Of a stretch of 10,143 nt of DNA, positions 1 to 7,287 are shown piece by piece. Source of the stretch: Clostridia bacterium. GTDB lineage: Bacteria > Bacillota > Clostridia > Oscillospirales > CAG-272. Both the position numbers and the translations under genes were made by a program. The stretch is taken from the NCBI GenBank assembly GCA_017559555.1, contig JAFYRH010000320.1, positions 1-10,143 of the forward strand, in the 5' to 3' direction. The notes under the pieces are model-generated. The model searched no databases. It worked only from the letters and a program-made list of their open reading frames with translations, and was not told where the DNA came from. The stretch's first letter is position 1. Each line of letters opens with the position of its first letter.

Positions 1-29
1 GATATCTGCTTTGAAAGGAATATACAAAA

Positions 30-3000
30 ATGAGTGATAATTCTTTTGGAAGAATACGCTGGTATTCGTACATAGCTTTCTTTCTTGCTGTTTGCTTAAC
101 CGTAACACCTCTTGCTTGGGTAATTGCAAACTGTGAATTGGATTTGTTTGATAAAACAACGGGAAATGAGGGGGGAACAACCAAGCCCGCGGTCACCACA
201 CCCGAGGTCACCACACCCGAAGTAATTACTCCCGATGTTACAACACCCGAAACCACAACTCCTGAGGAAACTCCCTCCGAGAATCCCTTTGTTACCTATA
301 CGGTATCTGTAATAGATGAAAACAACGCACCTCTTGCCGGCGCAACCGTTCATTTCCGTACCGGTGAAAAGTCCTTGATCCCGATTCTTACCAATGCCGA
401 AGGCATCGCAATGATCATGTCTTATGAGGCAGATTATACCGTTGAGGTCACTCGCGCAGGTTACATTAGCGAAGATTCTTATCAATTTGCCGAGAACGGG
501 AAAGAATTGACTGTTCAATTGATCAAAAAAGGTTCTATTCTCTCCGAGCTCGTATTTGAACCCTTGTGTTATACAGTTGGAGCAGGCATCACCGAGGAAG
601 TGATGACAGCAGATGTTGTAAGCCTGTTGAATATTGCAGAGGGAACCGAATATGAAATTATCGGTGAAGTTGATTTTGCTACCCCCGGTAAGTACGAAAT
701 CACTTGCATCATGGGCAAGGTTGCACAAGCACTGAACGTTTGGGTTTACGGTGACTACGTTCGCTTTGCCATTAACGGTGAAACCGTTGAAACTGATATA
801 GTTCCTTTGAATTACAGAGCAGCTGCGGCATCGAGAAACTTTACCAATTTTATTAGTATTGTCGATAGCGTTGGCAATCCTCTCGTCTTCACAAAAGACG
901 AAAGAAGTATGCGCTTTGAAAATTGTGCCGGCAGTTACGTTATGTATTATCACGTAACCGATGCAGCAGGTCAAAGCTTTTCCATTCGTATTGTTTATGA
1001 CGTTACCTACGATTATAACATCTCCGTTGCAAACGGTGTAGCATTTACCTTTGATGAAAATGCGAAGTTCTTTGCTGATTTTGACGGCGCAACCAACATT
1101 TGGTTGGAAGACGCAAACGGAAAAGTCGATCCTTCTCTTTATCAAATCGAAGAGGAAGCCATTGTTTTGAGCAAAGAATATTATAACACGTTTGTTGGTC
1201 GCAAGGTTGCTATTAAGGTATGTTCCGAGGACGGTATGACGTATTTCTATGTATCTTCTTATGACCGAGATAACTACGATGAATATTTGAAGCGTCGCTT
1301 CGAGTCTTTGGTTTCTTCTCAATCTACTTACGTTCGTTTTGAGTATGTTGAAGAAGCACCCGATGGCATCGTGTTCGATTACGGTTACCATTACACCAAA
1401 AAAGCAGGTCCCACAGTTGAGCAAACCGCATTGCAATTCCACACGCTTGGCAAGTATGGCACAATTTCCTTTGATCTTTACGTTAAGGATTCTTACAACA
1501 CGGCAGGCGATACAAGCATGGAATTCCAAATTGCAAACGGTGCAAAATTTGCATCGGTTGTCGATTCCAACGGCAATGCTATCCCCGTAAACGATAAGAA
1601 TAATAAGCCTCACGTTGTATTGAAAAAAGGTGAGACCTATCACATCGTTTTGAATGTCAATGAGTCCATTCGTCCCGTATTTTATATTTGGGGTGGAAGA
1701 ACCGTTGATCTTTACTACTACAACTTTGAATTTGGCGAACCCGAATTCACCTACGTTATCAACGATGCTCTTAAAACCGTTGTTTGCTACAAGGGCGGTC
1801 AAGAGTACGGCTACTTTGCATGGCCTACCGTTACCAAGCTTGATGGCACCCGCTTGATTGCTGTTTCTTCGGGTATGCGTAAGGCACACATCGACACAGA
1901 AAGCAAGGTTGTTTGCTGGTATTCCGAGGACGACGGAAAAACCTGGAGCGAGCCTCAAGTGGTTTGTGACACCGTTCTCGACGACCGTGATGCGGGTGTT
2001 GTATATTGGAACGGTAAAATCATCGTTTCGTGGTTCTGTGCCTCCAAAGAGTATTATTTGAGATATGACAGAGATAAATATGCCGAATGGGCTAAGACCA
2101 TTCCCGATGAACTCGACACCAAGCTGATGGGCGGTAACTACATCATCAGTGAGGACGGCGGTAAGACTTGGAGTGAGATCTACAATATGCCCGAGGGTAT
2201 GTTTACTCCTCACGGTCTCATTGTAAATCCCGATGGCGGTTTGACATCTGTTGGCTACCTCAAGTATGACAAGGTTACCAAGAGATGGGGTACAGGTATT
2301 GCTGTTAGAACCACCACCGGCGAAATGGATGAAAACGGCTTTGTTTGGTCTGAGGCAATCGTAATTGCCGATTCTAACACACAATATTCTTGGGATTTCC
2401 AAGAGCCTTACGGTATTTACAACAAGGATGGCGTCCTGATCGTTATCATGCGTGCAGATAAGGGTCTCTATCAATGCGAGCTGCAACCCGGCGCTACCGA
2501 GTTTAGCGATTGGCGCAAGATTGCAGACGTACAAGAAACCCCTGCGCATATGTTCGAGCACAGCAGCGGTGTTATGGTTATGACCTACGGTTACCGCGGC
2601 ATTTACTATGATGCAAGCACTGGCAAGACCGTTTCTTATACCGAAAGAAAGAAAGATACCACACTCGGTATTCGTGCACGTCTCAGCTACGATGGTGGCT
2701 TGACATGGACTCGCGAAGTTATTTTGACCCATAGCTTGGCAGTTACCGAAAGTGATAACACCTCCGACTGGGGCTACACGTCCTCTGTTGAGCTTTCCAA
2801 CGGCAAGATTCTCACCCTCTATTATCAGAGAACAGGAAGCGAAACCCAAGCTTCTATTTATCAAGTTGTTTGGAAGCTTCCCGAGGCTATCACGGGCGAG
2901 GTTACCATTACTCTTACAGGCGGTAAGCCGACCGGAGACGCTTATGACGGTGACGGACTTGTCATCACCACTGTGAGCGGTCAAGTAGGTGATGCAATTG

Positions 3001-3131
3001 AGCTTCCCACCGTGACCAAGGAAGGTTACACATTTGAAGGTTGGTATATGGATTATGCGTGCTCTATGCCTTTTGTAGGCAAAACGTATTGCAATGATAT
3101 CACCCTCTATGCAAAGTGGGTTAAGAAATAA
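30..3131 (+). CDS. Sialidase-like (BNR/Asp-box) multidomain surface protein
   Basis: 1033 residues. ATG 30 follows a ribosome binding site (GAAAGGAA, 13-20). Residues 13-33 are hydrophobic after an Arg-containing start. VIA at 31-33 could be a signal peptidase I site; Cys35 lacks a good lipobox. Residues 52-84 are a Thr/Pro/Glu linker with TTPE units. Residues about 88-167 resemble a carboxypeptidase-regulatory/Cna-B beta sandwich (PLAGATV). Residues about 170-590 are beta-rich and unassigned, perhaps Ig-like and carbohydrate-binding modules. Residues about 600-965 form a sialidase-like propeller with Asp-boxes SEDDGKTW (632-639), SEDGGKTW (707-714) and SYDGGLTW (886-893), plus LDDRDAG (650-656), a QEP motif (E792) and GYTSSVELSNG (915-925). 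Residues 984-1033 match one InlB/Listeria-Bacteroides repeat (GYTFEGWY...ITLYAKW). I infer binding or cleavage of host or polymer glycans outside the cell. The canonical RIP motif and full Arg triad are not obvious, so sialidase activity is not established. There is no sortase motif. Confidence 0.85.
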   Translation: MSDNSFGRIRWYSYIAFFLAVCLTVTPLAWVIANCELDLFDKTTGNEGGTTKPAVTTPEVTTPEVITPDVTTPETTTPEETPSENPFVTYTVSVIDENNAPLAGATVHFRTGEKSLIPILTNAEGIAMIMSYEADYTVEVTRAGYISEDSYQFAENGKELTVQLIKKGSILSELVFEPLCYTVGAGITEEVMTADVVSLLNIAEGTEYEIIGEVDFATPGKYEITCIMGKVAQALNVWVYGDYVRFAINGETVETDIVPLNYRAAAASRNFTNFISIVDSVGNPLVFTKDERSMRFENCAGSYVMYYHVTDAAGQSFSIRIVYDVTYDYNISVANGVAFTFDENAKFFADFDGATNIWLEDANGKVDPSLYQIEEEAIVLSKEYYNTFVGRKVAIKVCSEDGMTYFYVSSYDRDNYDEYLKRRFESLVSSQSTYVRFEYVEEAPDGIVFDYGYHYTKKAGPTVEQTALQFHTLGKYGTISFDLYVKDSYNTAGDTSMEFQIANGAKFASVVDSNGNAIPVNDKNNKPHVVLKKGETYHIVLNVNESIRPVFYIWGGRTVDLYYYNFEFGEPEFTYVINDALKTVVCYKGGQEYGYFAWPTVTKLDGTRLIAVSSGMRKAHIDTESKVVCWYSEDDGKTWSEPQVVCDTVLDDRDAGVVYWNGKIIVSWFCASKEYYLRYDRDKYAEWAKTIPDELDTKLMGGNYIISEDGGKTWSEIYNMPEGMFTPHGLIVNPDGGLTSVGYLKYDKVTKRWGTGIAVRTTTGEMDENGFVWSEAIVIADSNTQYSWDFQEPYGIYNKDGVLIVIMRADKGLYQCELQPGATEFSDWRKIADVQETPAHMFEHSSGVMVMTYGYRGIYYDASTGKTVSYTERKKDTTLGIRARLSYDGGLTWTREVILTHSLAVTESDNTSDWGYTSSVELSNGKILTLYYQRTGSETQASIYQVVWKLPEAITGEVTITLTGGKPTGDAYDGDGLVITTVSGQVGDAIELPTVTKEGYTFEGWYMDYACSMPFVGKTYCNDITLYAKWVKK
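191..265 (+). repeat. 15-base tandem repeat coding the TTPE linker
   Basis: Five 15-base units lie head to tail inside the surface-protein gene. Units 1 and 2 (191-205, 206-220) are identical (GGTCACCACACCCGA). Units 3-5 diverge but keep the ACNCCCGA-type end. Each unit encodes five residues of the form x-x-T-P-E/D. Because 15 is a multiple of three, gain or loss of a unit would change linker length without a frameshift. Confidence 0.85.
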
Positions 3132-3140
3132 TCAATAAAA

Positions 3141-3186
3141 AACTATGGGAGAGGCAAGTTTGCTTGCCTCTCCCACAGTTTTTTGT
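3141..3186 (+). terminator. Intrinsic terminator of the surface-protein gene
   Basis: A perfect 12-bp stem (GGGAGAGGCAAG at 3147-3158 with its complement at 3163-3174) closes a 4-base loop. A short spacer and six T follow (3179-3184). The AAAAAACT before the stem can pair with AGTTTTTT after it. It lies 10 bases after the stop codon and isolates the gene from the cysE promoter. Confidence 0.93.
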
Positions 3187-3205
3187 AGCTTTTTGTAAAA
3201 AAGTA

Positions 3206-3234
3206 TTTACAAATCTCCTTCAATTGTGTATAAT
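3206..3234 (+). promoter_or_regulatory. Sigma-A-type promoter for cysE-tmk
   Basis: TTTACA (3206-3211), a 17-base spacer and a perfect TATAAT (3229-3234). It is placed about 32 bases before the cysE start and just after the upstream terminator. Confidence 0.88.
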
Positions 3235-3265
3235 AATAGGTAGAGATTATTCACGGAGGGCTTTT

Positions 3266-3994
3266 ATGAAAAAGCAGAATGCACTTCGTCGTGTAGGAGA
3301 GAACATCAGAGCGGCAGAACGCTCGGTAGCACGTGCCATCGATAACACGCAAAAGGAATTTAAAGAAACCGTACAGGCGGTTCGCGAACGCGACCCGGCT
3401 GCGCGAAGCACGGCTGAAATTTTGCTCTTGTATTCCGGTGTTCATGCCATTATGGCACACCGTTTGGCGCACAATTTGCAAAAGCACAAGCATTATTTTG
3501 CTGCACGTGCTGTAAGCCAAGGTGCACGTCACCTTACGGGTATCGAAATTCACCCCGGAGCCACCATCGGCAAAAACTTTTTCATCGACCACGGTGCAGG
3601 CGTTGTGATTGGTGAAACCACCGAAATCGGTGATAACTGCACGCTTTATCAAGGCGTAACGCTTGGCGGTACGGGTAAAGATGTAGGCAAACGTCACCCC
3701 ACCCTCGGTAACAACGTTATGGTAGGCGCAGGTGCAAAGGTACTCGGCCCTCTTAAGGTGGGCGATAACAGTAAAATTGCCGCAAACGCAGTTGTTTTGC
3801 ACGAGGTACCTGAAAACAGTACGGCTGTTGGCATTCCCGCAAAGGTTGTTCGTCGCGACGGTGTCAAAGTCAGCAACGAGCAACTCGACCATGTCCATAT
3901 ACCCGACCCCGTAGCGCAGGAATTTGCGCGTATGAATCGTACCATTGAAGAATTGCGTGCCGAGCTTGCAGAGCTTAAGGCAAAGCAAGAATAA
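3266..3994 (+). CDS. cysE: Serine O-acetyltransferase
   Basis: 242 residues. It transfers acetyl from acetyl-CoA to L-serine to give O-acetylserine, the cytosolic precursor for cysteine synthesis. ATG 3266 is preferred because GGAGGG (3255-3260) lies just upstream; the open frame extends 34 codons further but would overlap the terminator and promoter. The N-terminal helical part (1-90) holds the DPAARS motif (D43). Residues about 91-195 form the left-handed beta-helix of hexapeptide repeats, including IHPGATIG, IDHGAGVVIGET (D108/H109, aligning with the catalytic Asp-His of E. coli CysE) and TLYQGVTLGGTG. The tail (about 217-242) is a charged likely coiled coil, longer than in many short CysE proteins. 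It is the first gene of an operon with tmk 12 bases downstream. No T-box or S-box leader is seen. Confidence 0.94.
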   Translation: MKKQNALRRVGENIRAAERSVARAIDNTQKEFKETVQAVRERDPAARSTAEILLLYSGVHAIMAHRLAHNLQKHKHYFAARAVSQGARHLTGIEIHPGATIGKNFFIDHGAGVVIGETTEIGDNCTLYQGVTLGGTGKDVGKRHPTLGNNVMVGAGAKVLGPLKVGDNSKIAANAVVLHEVPENSTAVGIPAKVVRRDGVKVSNEQLDHVHIPDPVAQEFARMNRTIEELRAELAELKAKQE

Positions 3995-4006
3995 AGGAGA
4001 AAAAAG

Positions 4007-4624
4007 ATGAAAGAACGCGGAAAATTTATCGTGTTTGAAGGCATAGACGGCGCAGGAAAGACCACACAAATCAATCTTTTGGCGAATTATTTGCGAGAGC
4101 AGGGCAGAGCGGTTTACTGCACGGCAGAGCCTACCGAAACGGTTAGCGGTGGACTTTTGCGTGATGCACTTTCGGGTGCTTCCCGTCGTACGATATGCGA
4201 AATGGCGGCAATGTTTGTCTTTGACCGCATCAATCACAACGTTAACCCCGTCAACGGTATTCAAAAAATGCTGGGCGATGGTTTTGATGTTATTTGCGAC
4301 CGCTACTATTATTCTTCCTTGGCATATCAAGGCAGTGGAACCGATCCCGAATGGGTTGGCAATATGAATTTGAATTGCCCCGAGATCATGCGTCCCGATA
4401 TTTGCATTTTCCTTGACCTCACTCCCGAACAGAGCATGGCACGCATCAATCGGGGACGCGCAACGCAAGAAATCTATGAAAACGAGGAAAAACTCACACA
4501 AGTACGCAATCAATTCTACCGCGTATTTGAAGATTTGAAAGATCGCGACAACATTCAGGTTGTGGATGCTTACCGCTCGGTTGAGGAAATTCACAGTGAT
4601 ATCGTAGAATTGGTGGGCAGATAA
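4007..4624 (+). CDS. tmk: Thymidylate kinase
   Basis: 205 residues, the usual TMK length. It phosphorylates dTMP to dTDP with ATP in the cytosol, an essential step to dTTP. The P-loop is FEGIDGAGKTTQ (10-21), with no Arg after the Asp, as in type II bacterial enzymes. EPTE (41-44) is the substrate-side loop; DRYYYSSLAYQG (98-109) is the signature DRY..S motif; the LID region NRGRATQEIYE (148-158) supplies basic residues. The start is set by AAGGAGA at 3994-4000. It follows cysE by 12 bases and shares its reading frame. A cysE-tmk pair is not the usual pairing of either gene. Confidence 0.95.
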   Translation: MKERGKFIVFEGIDGAGKTTQINLLANYLREQGRAVYCTAEPTETVSGGLLRDALSGASRRTICEMAAMFVFDRINHNVNPVNGIQKMLGDGFDVICDRYYYSSLAYQGSGTDPEWVGNMNLNCPEIMRPDICIFLDLTPEQSMARINRGRATQEIYENEEKLTQVRNQFYRVFEDLKDRDNIQVVDAYRSVEEIHSDIVELVGR

Positions 4625-4661
4625 GTCTTGGGAATTTTTGAAAAAAGAAAGGATGTACGTT

Positions 4662-4784
4662 ATGAATAGATATGGCGCAAGTATGACGAGTTGGCTTAGA
4701 GTGGTATCCTATGTTGGCATAGCCATTTGGGCAGTTCCGCTTGTTTGGTATTACAAATACTATAAGAAAGAAAATCAACAGTAA
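4662..4784 (+). CDS. Small single-span membrane protein, 40 residues
   Basis: A short open frame, MNRYGASMTSWLRVVSYVGI at its N-terminus, of 40 codons. GAAAGGA (4647-4653) sits 8 bases before ATG 4662; an in-frame ATG at 4653 overlaps the ribosome site and is unlikely. Residues about 12-30 form one hydrophobic helix with Trp at both ends (W11, W23, W29). It is followed by an aromatic/basic tail with YYKYYKKE (30-37), which suggests a positive-inside cytoplasmic C-terminus. It starts 37 bases after tmk and ends just before the operon terminator, so it is likely co-transcribed with cysE and tmk. I do not recognise the family. The ribosome site, helix amphiphilicity and position argue that it is real. 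Confidence 0.7.
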   Translation: MNRYGASMTSWLRVVSYVGIAIWAVPLVWYYKYYKKENQQ

Positions 4785-4788
4785 ATAT

Positions 4789-4820
4789 AAAAGGACGAGA
4801 AAATTTTCTCGTCCTTTTAC
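4789..4820. terminator. Bidirectional intrinsic terminator between convergent units
   Basis: A 30-base perfect palindrome (4789-4818): AAAAGGACGAGAAAA followed by its exact complement. The GC part of the stem (GGACGAGA/TCTCGTCC) is flanked by A4 on one side and T4 on the other, so either strand gives a hairpin with a U-run. It closes the cysE-tmk-small protein unit (plus) and proS (minus, stop 18 bases away). Confidence 0.92.
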
Positions 4821-4836
4821 TTTTGCATAATTTCAA

Positions 4837-6279
4837 TTAGTATTGACGTCCCCAAATAACCATGTGCTTTGCAGGCTTGCCGCAGCAAACGCAGGTGTCA
4901 CTGAGGCGATCTTCCACAAAGGGAATGCAGCGGGATTTTACGCCACCGGTAACGTCCTTAAGCTTTTCTTCGCATTCGGTTTCTGCGCACCACATTGCCT
5001 TAATGTAGCCTTCTTTGTTAGCGGCAATATCAAGGAACTCTTCATAGGAGCGTGCTTCGTAGGTGCGGTTAGTTCTGTTTTCAAGAGCGCGATTATAGAG
5101 TTCTTCGTGAACCTTAGCGAGTGCCTTTTCAACCTCTTCTGCAAGGTTGTCAAGGGAAACAAAGGTCTTCTCGCGGGTTACGCGGCTAACGAGAACGCAG
5201 GAGTTGTTTTCGATGTCACGGGGACCGATTTCGAGACGGAGCGGAACGCCCTTCATCTCATATTGTGCATACTTCCAACCGGTGGAGTTGTCGCTGTCGT
5301 CGAGTTTTACGCGCAGGGTCTTGGAAAGCTCTGCCTTGATTTCGGCTGCCTTTTCAAGAACGCCTTCTTTGTGTTGTGCAACCGGAACGATAACAACTTG
5401 AATGGGAGCTACGCGAGGGGGGAGAATGAGACCGTTGTCGTCACCGTGTGTCATAATGATGGCACCGATGGAACGGGTGGATACTCCCCAAGATGTTTGA
5501 TGGGGATATTTGAGCGTGTTGTCACGCGCGGTGAACTTAATATCGAATGCCTTTGCAAAGCCATCGCCAAAGTAGTGGGTGGTACCGCCTTGCAGAGCAA
5601 CACCGTTGTGCATCATAGGCTCAATGGTATAGGTCTCCTCAGCACCTGCAAACTTTTCTTTTTCGGTCTTTCTGCCGGTGTAAGCGGGAATAGCGAGAGC
5701 CTCTGCATAAAAGTCCTCATAAACCTTGAGCATTTGCAGGGTTTCTTGTCTTGCTTCTTCTTCGGTCTCGTGCATGGTGTGACCCTCTTGCCAGAGGAAT
5801 TCTGCGGTACGCAGGAAGGGACGGGTGGTCTTTTCCCAGCGAACAACGTTGCACCATTGGTTATAGAGCTTGGGCAGATCGCGATAAGATTGAATAATGT
5901 TGCGGAAATGCTCGCAGAAGAGTGTTTCGGATGTGGGGCGAACGATCAATCTCTCGGGGAGTTGATTTTGACCGCCAACGGTAACGATAGCACATTCGGG
6001 AGCGAAGCCCTCAACGTGATCCTTTTCTTTTTGCAAAAGAGATTCGGGAATGAACATAGGCATATAAACGTTCTCGTGACCGAGTGCCTTAAAGCGCGCG
6101 TCGAGATCCTTTTGAATGTTCTCCCAAATAGCGTAGCCGTAGGGGCGGAAGATCATGCAGCCCTTAACGCCGGAGTAGTCAGCCAACTCTGCTTTTTTGA
6201 CTACGTCTGTGTACCATTGACCAAAATCAACGTCCATAGATGTGATTTGGTCAACCATTTTTTCATTATTCTTTGCCAT
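4837..6279 (-). CDS. proS: Prolyl-tRNA synthetase, short (ProS3/archaeal-like) type
   Basis: 480 residues. It charges tRNA-Pro with proline using ATP in the cytosol. The ATG at 6279 is chosen because GTGAGG lies about 9 bases upstream; a 12-codon longer frame would begin inside the leader. Class II motif 1 lies around [12 protein letters not shown] (44-55), motif 2 at [24 protein letters not shown] (145-168) and motif 3 at [27 protein letters not shown] (263-289). The anticodon-binding domain spans about 290-400 and includes RLEIGPRD (348-355). The C-terminal extension carries C431-x4-C436 and C463-x2-C466, matching the zinc site of the Thermus-type enzyme, and ends in the conserved Tyr. The INS editing domain of E. 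coli-type ProS is absent, as expected for this class. The leader is short, with a small GCCC/GGGC hairpin (6300-6313) and no T-box. Confidence 0.95.
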   Translation of the reverse strand: MAKNNEKMVDQITSMDVDFGQWYTDVVKKAELADYSGVKGCMIFRPYGYAIWENIQKDLDARFKALGHENVYMPMFIPESLLQKEKDHVEGFAPECAIVTVGGQNQLPERLIVRPTSETLFCEHFRNIIQSYRDLPKLYNQWCNVVRWEKTTRPFLRTAEFLWQEGHTMHETEEEARQETLQMLKVYEDFYAEALAIPAYTGRKTEKEKFAGAEETYTIEPMMHNGVALQGGTTHYFGDGFAKAFDIKFTARDNTLKYPHQTSWGVSTRSIGAIIMTHGDDNGLILPPRVAPIQVVIVPVAQHKEGVLEKAAEIKAELSKTLRVKLDDSDNSTGWKYAQYEMKGVPLRLEIGPRDIENNSCVLVSRVTREKTFVSLDNLAEEVEKALAKVHEELYNRALENRTNRTYEARSYEEFLDIAANKEGYIKAMWCAETECEEKLKDVTGGVKSRCIPFVEDRLSDTCVCCGKPAKHMVIWGRQY

Positions 6280-6332
6280 AATACAAAACCTCACTTGTCG
6301 CCCAAAAGAGGGCATAATTCTACATTGTAATC

Positions 6333-6361
6333 ATTATACCGCAAGATGGGGAAAAAGTCAA
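6333..6361 (-). promoter_or_regulatory. Sigma-A-type promoter for proS
   Basis: Read on the minus strand: TTGACT (6361-6356), a 17-base spacer and a perfect TATAAT (6338-6333). The -10 lies about 54 bases before the proS start codon. Confidence 0.88.
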
Positions 6362-6365
6362 GAGA

Positions 6366-6379
6366 TTTTGCGCGCAAAA
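6366..6379. promoter_or_regulatory. 14-base palindrome in the divergent promoter region
   Basis: TTTTGCGCGCAAAA is a perfect dyad. It sits 4 bases upstream of the proS -35 and about 43 bases upstream of the -35 of the GNAT gene. The position suits an operator for a dimeric regulator of either gene. No regulator is seen nearby, and a chance AT/GC palindrome is possible. Confidence 0.35.
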
Positions 6380-6422
6380 ATACTTCAATGTCCCCATTTT
6401 TCTTTTGTTTTTCAAAAATGTA

Positions 6423-6451
6423 TTTACACACGCTTTGTTTTGTGATATACT
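6423..6451 (+). promoter_or_regulatory. Sigma-A-type promoter for the GNAT gene
   Basis: TTTACA (6423-6428), a 17-base spacer and TATACT (6446-6451), with TGTG just before the -10. The start codon is 28 bases downstream of the -10. It is divergent to the proS promoter, with about 61 bases between the two -35 boxes. Confidence 0.85.
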
Positions 6452-6479
6452 GATAGCGAAACCAACAAAAGAGGTCACT

Positions 6480-6968
6480 ATGCTTATCAGAAAAACAACA
6501 GAGGCGGATCTTCCTCGCATTGGCGAGATTTATGAGAACGCCAAGCGTTTTATGCGCGAGAGTGGGAACCCCAATCAATGGAACAGTGCCACTCCTAACA
6601 TCGACACCGCGCGAGCGGATATGGAAAACGGTGTTGGATACGTTGCCGAAGAGGATGGTAAAATTCTTGCTGTGTTTATGTTCTCCTTGGATGGAGAGCC
6701 CACATATGATAAAATTTACGGTGGAGAATGGCTTTCCGATGAGCCCTATGGCGTGATTCACCGCGTTGCGGTTGCCGAGCAAGGGAAGGGGATTATCGGC
6801 TACTGCATAGACGAATGCTTTTCTCTTTGTCACAACTTACGCATCGATACCCACCGCGACAATTTGCCCATGCAGCACGCACTTCTCAAGAGAGGATTTC
6901 AATATTGCGGAATCATCTATTTGGAGAACGGTGACGAGAGATTGGCGTATCAAAAAATAAACGGTTAA
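6480..6968 (+). CDS. GNAT-family N-acetyltransferase
   Basis: 162 residues, the usual length of a single GNAT domain. It likely moves acetyl from acetyl-CoA to an amine of unknown identity in the cytosol. ATG 6480 is preferred: GAGG (6471-6474) is close upstream and the promoter lies inside the longer open frame. MLIRKTTEADLPRIGEIYENA (1-21) is the typical first strand and helix. VGYVAEEDGKILAVFMFSL (52-70) is the strand 2-3 hairpin. VIHRVAVAEQGKGIIGYCIDE (92-112) is the acetyl-CoA motif A, though the spacing in QGKGIIG departs from the strict Q/R-x-x-G-x-G/A. RIDTHRDNLPMQHALLKRGFQYCGIIYL (121-148) matches motif B, with Asn128 and the GF/Y turn. It appears monocistronic, with no clear terminator before the tRNA promoter. 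Confidence 0.88.
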   Translation: MLIRKTTEADLPRIGEIYENAKRFMRESGNPNQWNSATPNIDTARADMENGVGYVAEEDGKILAVFMFSLDGEPTYDKIYGGEWLSDEPYGVIHRVAVAEQGKGIIGYCIDECFSLCHNLRIDTHRDNLPMQHALLKRGFQYCGIIYLENGDERLAYQKING

Positions 6969-6997
6969 CACATTTTTGACGCATCGACAAAAAATAC

Positions 6998-7026
6998 TTG
7001 ACATGTGCTGTGAAATATGATAGAAT
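6998..7026 (+). promoter_or_regulatory. Promoter for tRNA-Ala
   Basis: A perfect TTGACA (6998-7003), a 17-base spacer and TAGAAT (7021-7026). The tRNA starts 17 bases after the -10, which suits a short 5' leader removed by RNase P. Confidence 0.88.
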
Positions 7027-7043
7027 GATTATGTTAAAAAGGC

Positions 7044-7119
7044 GGGGCGTTAGCGCAGTTGGGAGCGCACAACACTGGCAGTGTTGGGGTCACGGGTTCG
7101 AATCCCGTACGCTCCACCA
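7044..7119 (+). tRNA. tRNA-Ala (anticodon GGC)
   Basis: 76 bases including an encoded CCA (7117-7119). The acceptor stem GGGGCGT pairs with ACGCTCC and contains the G3-U70 wobble, the classical alanine identity element. The D stem is GCGC/GCGC; the anticodon stem is CAACA/TGTTG with loop CTGGCAG and anticodon GGC at 7077-7079, reading GCC and GCU. The T arm is ACGGG-TTCGAAT-CCCGT. All stems close without mismatch apart from the wobble. Confidence 0.97.
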
Positions 7120-7157
7120 AAGAAAAAAGGGTACCAAAGGTGCCCTTTTTTTCTTTG
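7119..7157 (+). terminator. Terminator directly after tRNA-Ala
   Basis: The stem AAAGAAAAAAGGGTACC pairs with GGTGCCCTTTTTTTCTTT around a 3-base AAA loop. There is one T-G wobble, and the T-run is inside the descending arm. It starts at the last base of the CCA end, so the primary transcript has almost no 3' trailer before the hairpin. Confidence 0.9.
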
Positions 7158-7205
7158 GAGAAACATATCGGCTTTGAGGAAATGTGTGCGCGCAAAGTGC
7201 GCCCG

Positions 7206-7234
7206 CGGCGAATTTGCGAAGCAAATTTGCGCCG
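7206..7234. repeat. GC-rich imperfect hairpin between the two tRNA tails
   Basis: CGGCG-AATTTGC pairs with GCAAATT-(TG)-CGCCG around a GAA loop, giving a 12-bp stem with a two-base bulge. Nearby GCGCGCAAA (7189-7197) could pair alternatively with the TTTGCGC at 7226-7232. No coding evidence supports the short frames here: their peptides change abruptly and run across the tRNA. Local GC is clearly above the flanks. Confidence 0.7.
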
Positions 7235-7259
7235 AGAGAGCCAAAGGCAATCGAGGCTT

Positions 7260-7287
7260 GGTTCAGAATCCCGTACGCTCCACCAAA
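7260..7287 (+). pseudogene. Second copy of the tRNA-Ala 3' tail (remnant)
   Basis: Positions 7266-7287 repeat 7100-7121 base for base (22 bases): half of the T loop, the T-stem 3' strand, the acceptor 3' strand, CCA and two more A. GGTTC (7260-7264) extends the match to the left, with one extra A (7265) breaking the T loop. No acceptor 5' strand, D arm or anticodon arm is present, so it is not a functional tRNA. The copies are 166 bases apart. It may be an attachment-site scar or part of a dispersed element. Confidence 0.85.

Noticed and set aside
96..2984. 962-codon open frame on the minus strand opposite the surface protein
   Set aside because: It is codon-aligned antisense to a gene with clear domains, signal segment and ribosome site. 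Its translation is Cys/Asn-rich without domains and is explained by rare use of TTA, CTA and TCA.
3251..4594. 447-codon minus-strand frame opposite cysE and tmk
   Set aside because: Codon-aligned shadow of two well-supported enzymes that happen to share a reading frame; no motif of its own.
4843..6330. 495-codon plus-strand frame opposite proS
   Set aside because: Shadow of a ProS with complete class II motifs; lacks a ribosome site and domains.
6280..6332. T-box riboswitch before proS
   Set aside because: The leader between promoter and start is only about 50 bases, too short for a T-box, with no antiterminator pair.
6291..6833. 180-codon minus-strand frame opposite the GNAT
   Set aside because: Overlaps both promoters and is antisense to a typical GNAT; no motif.
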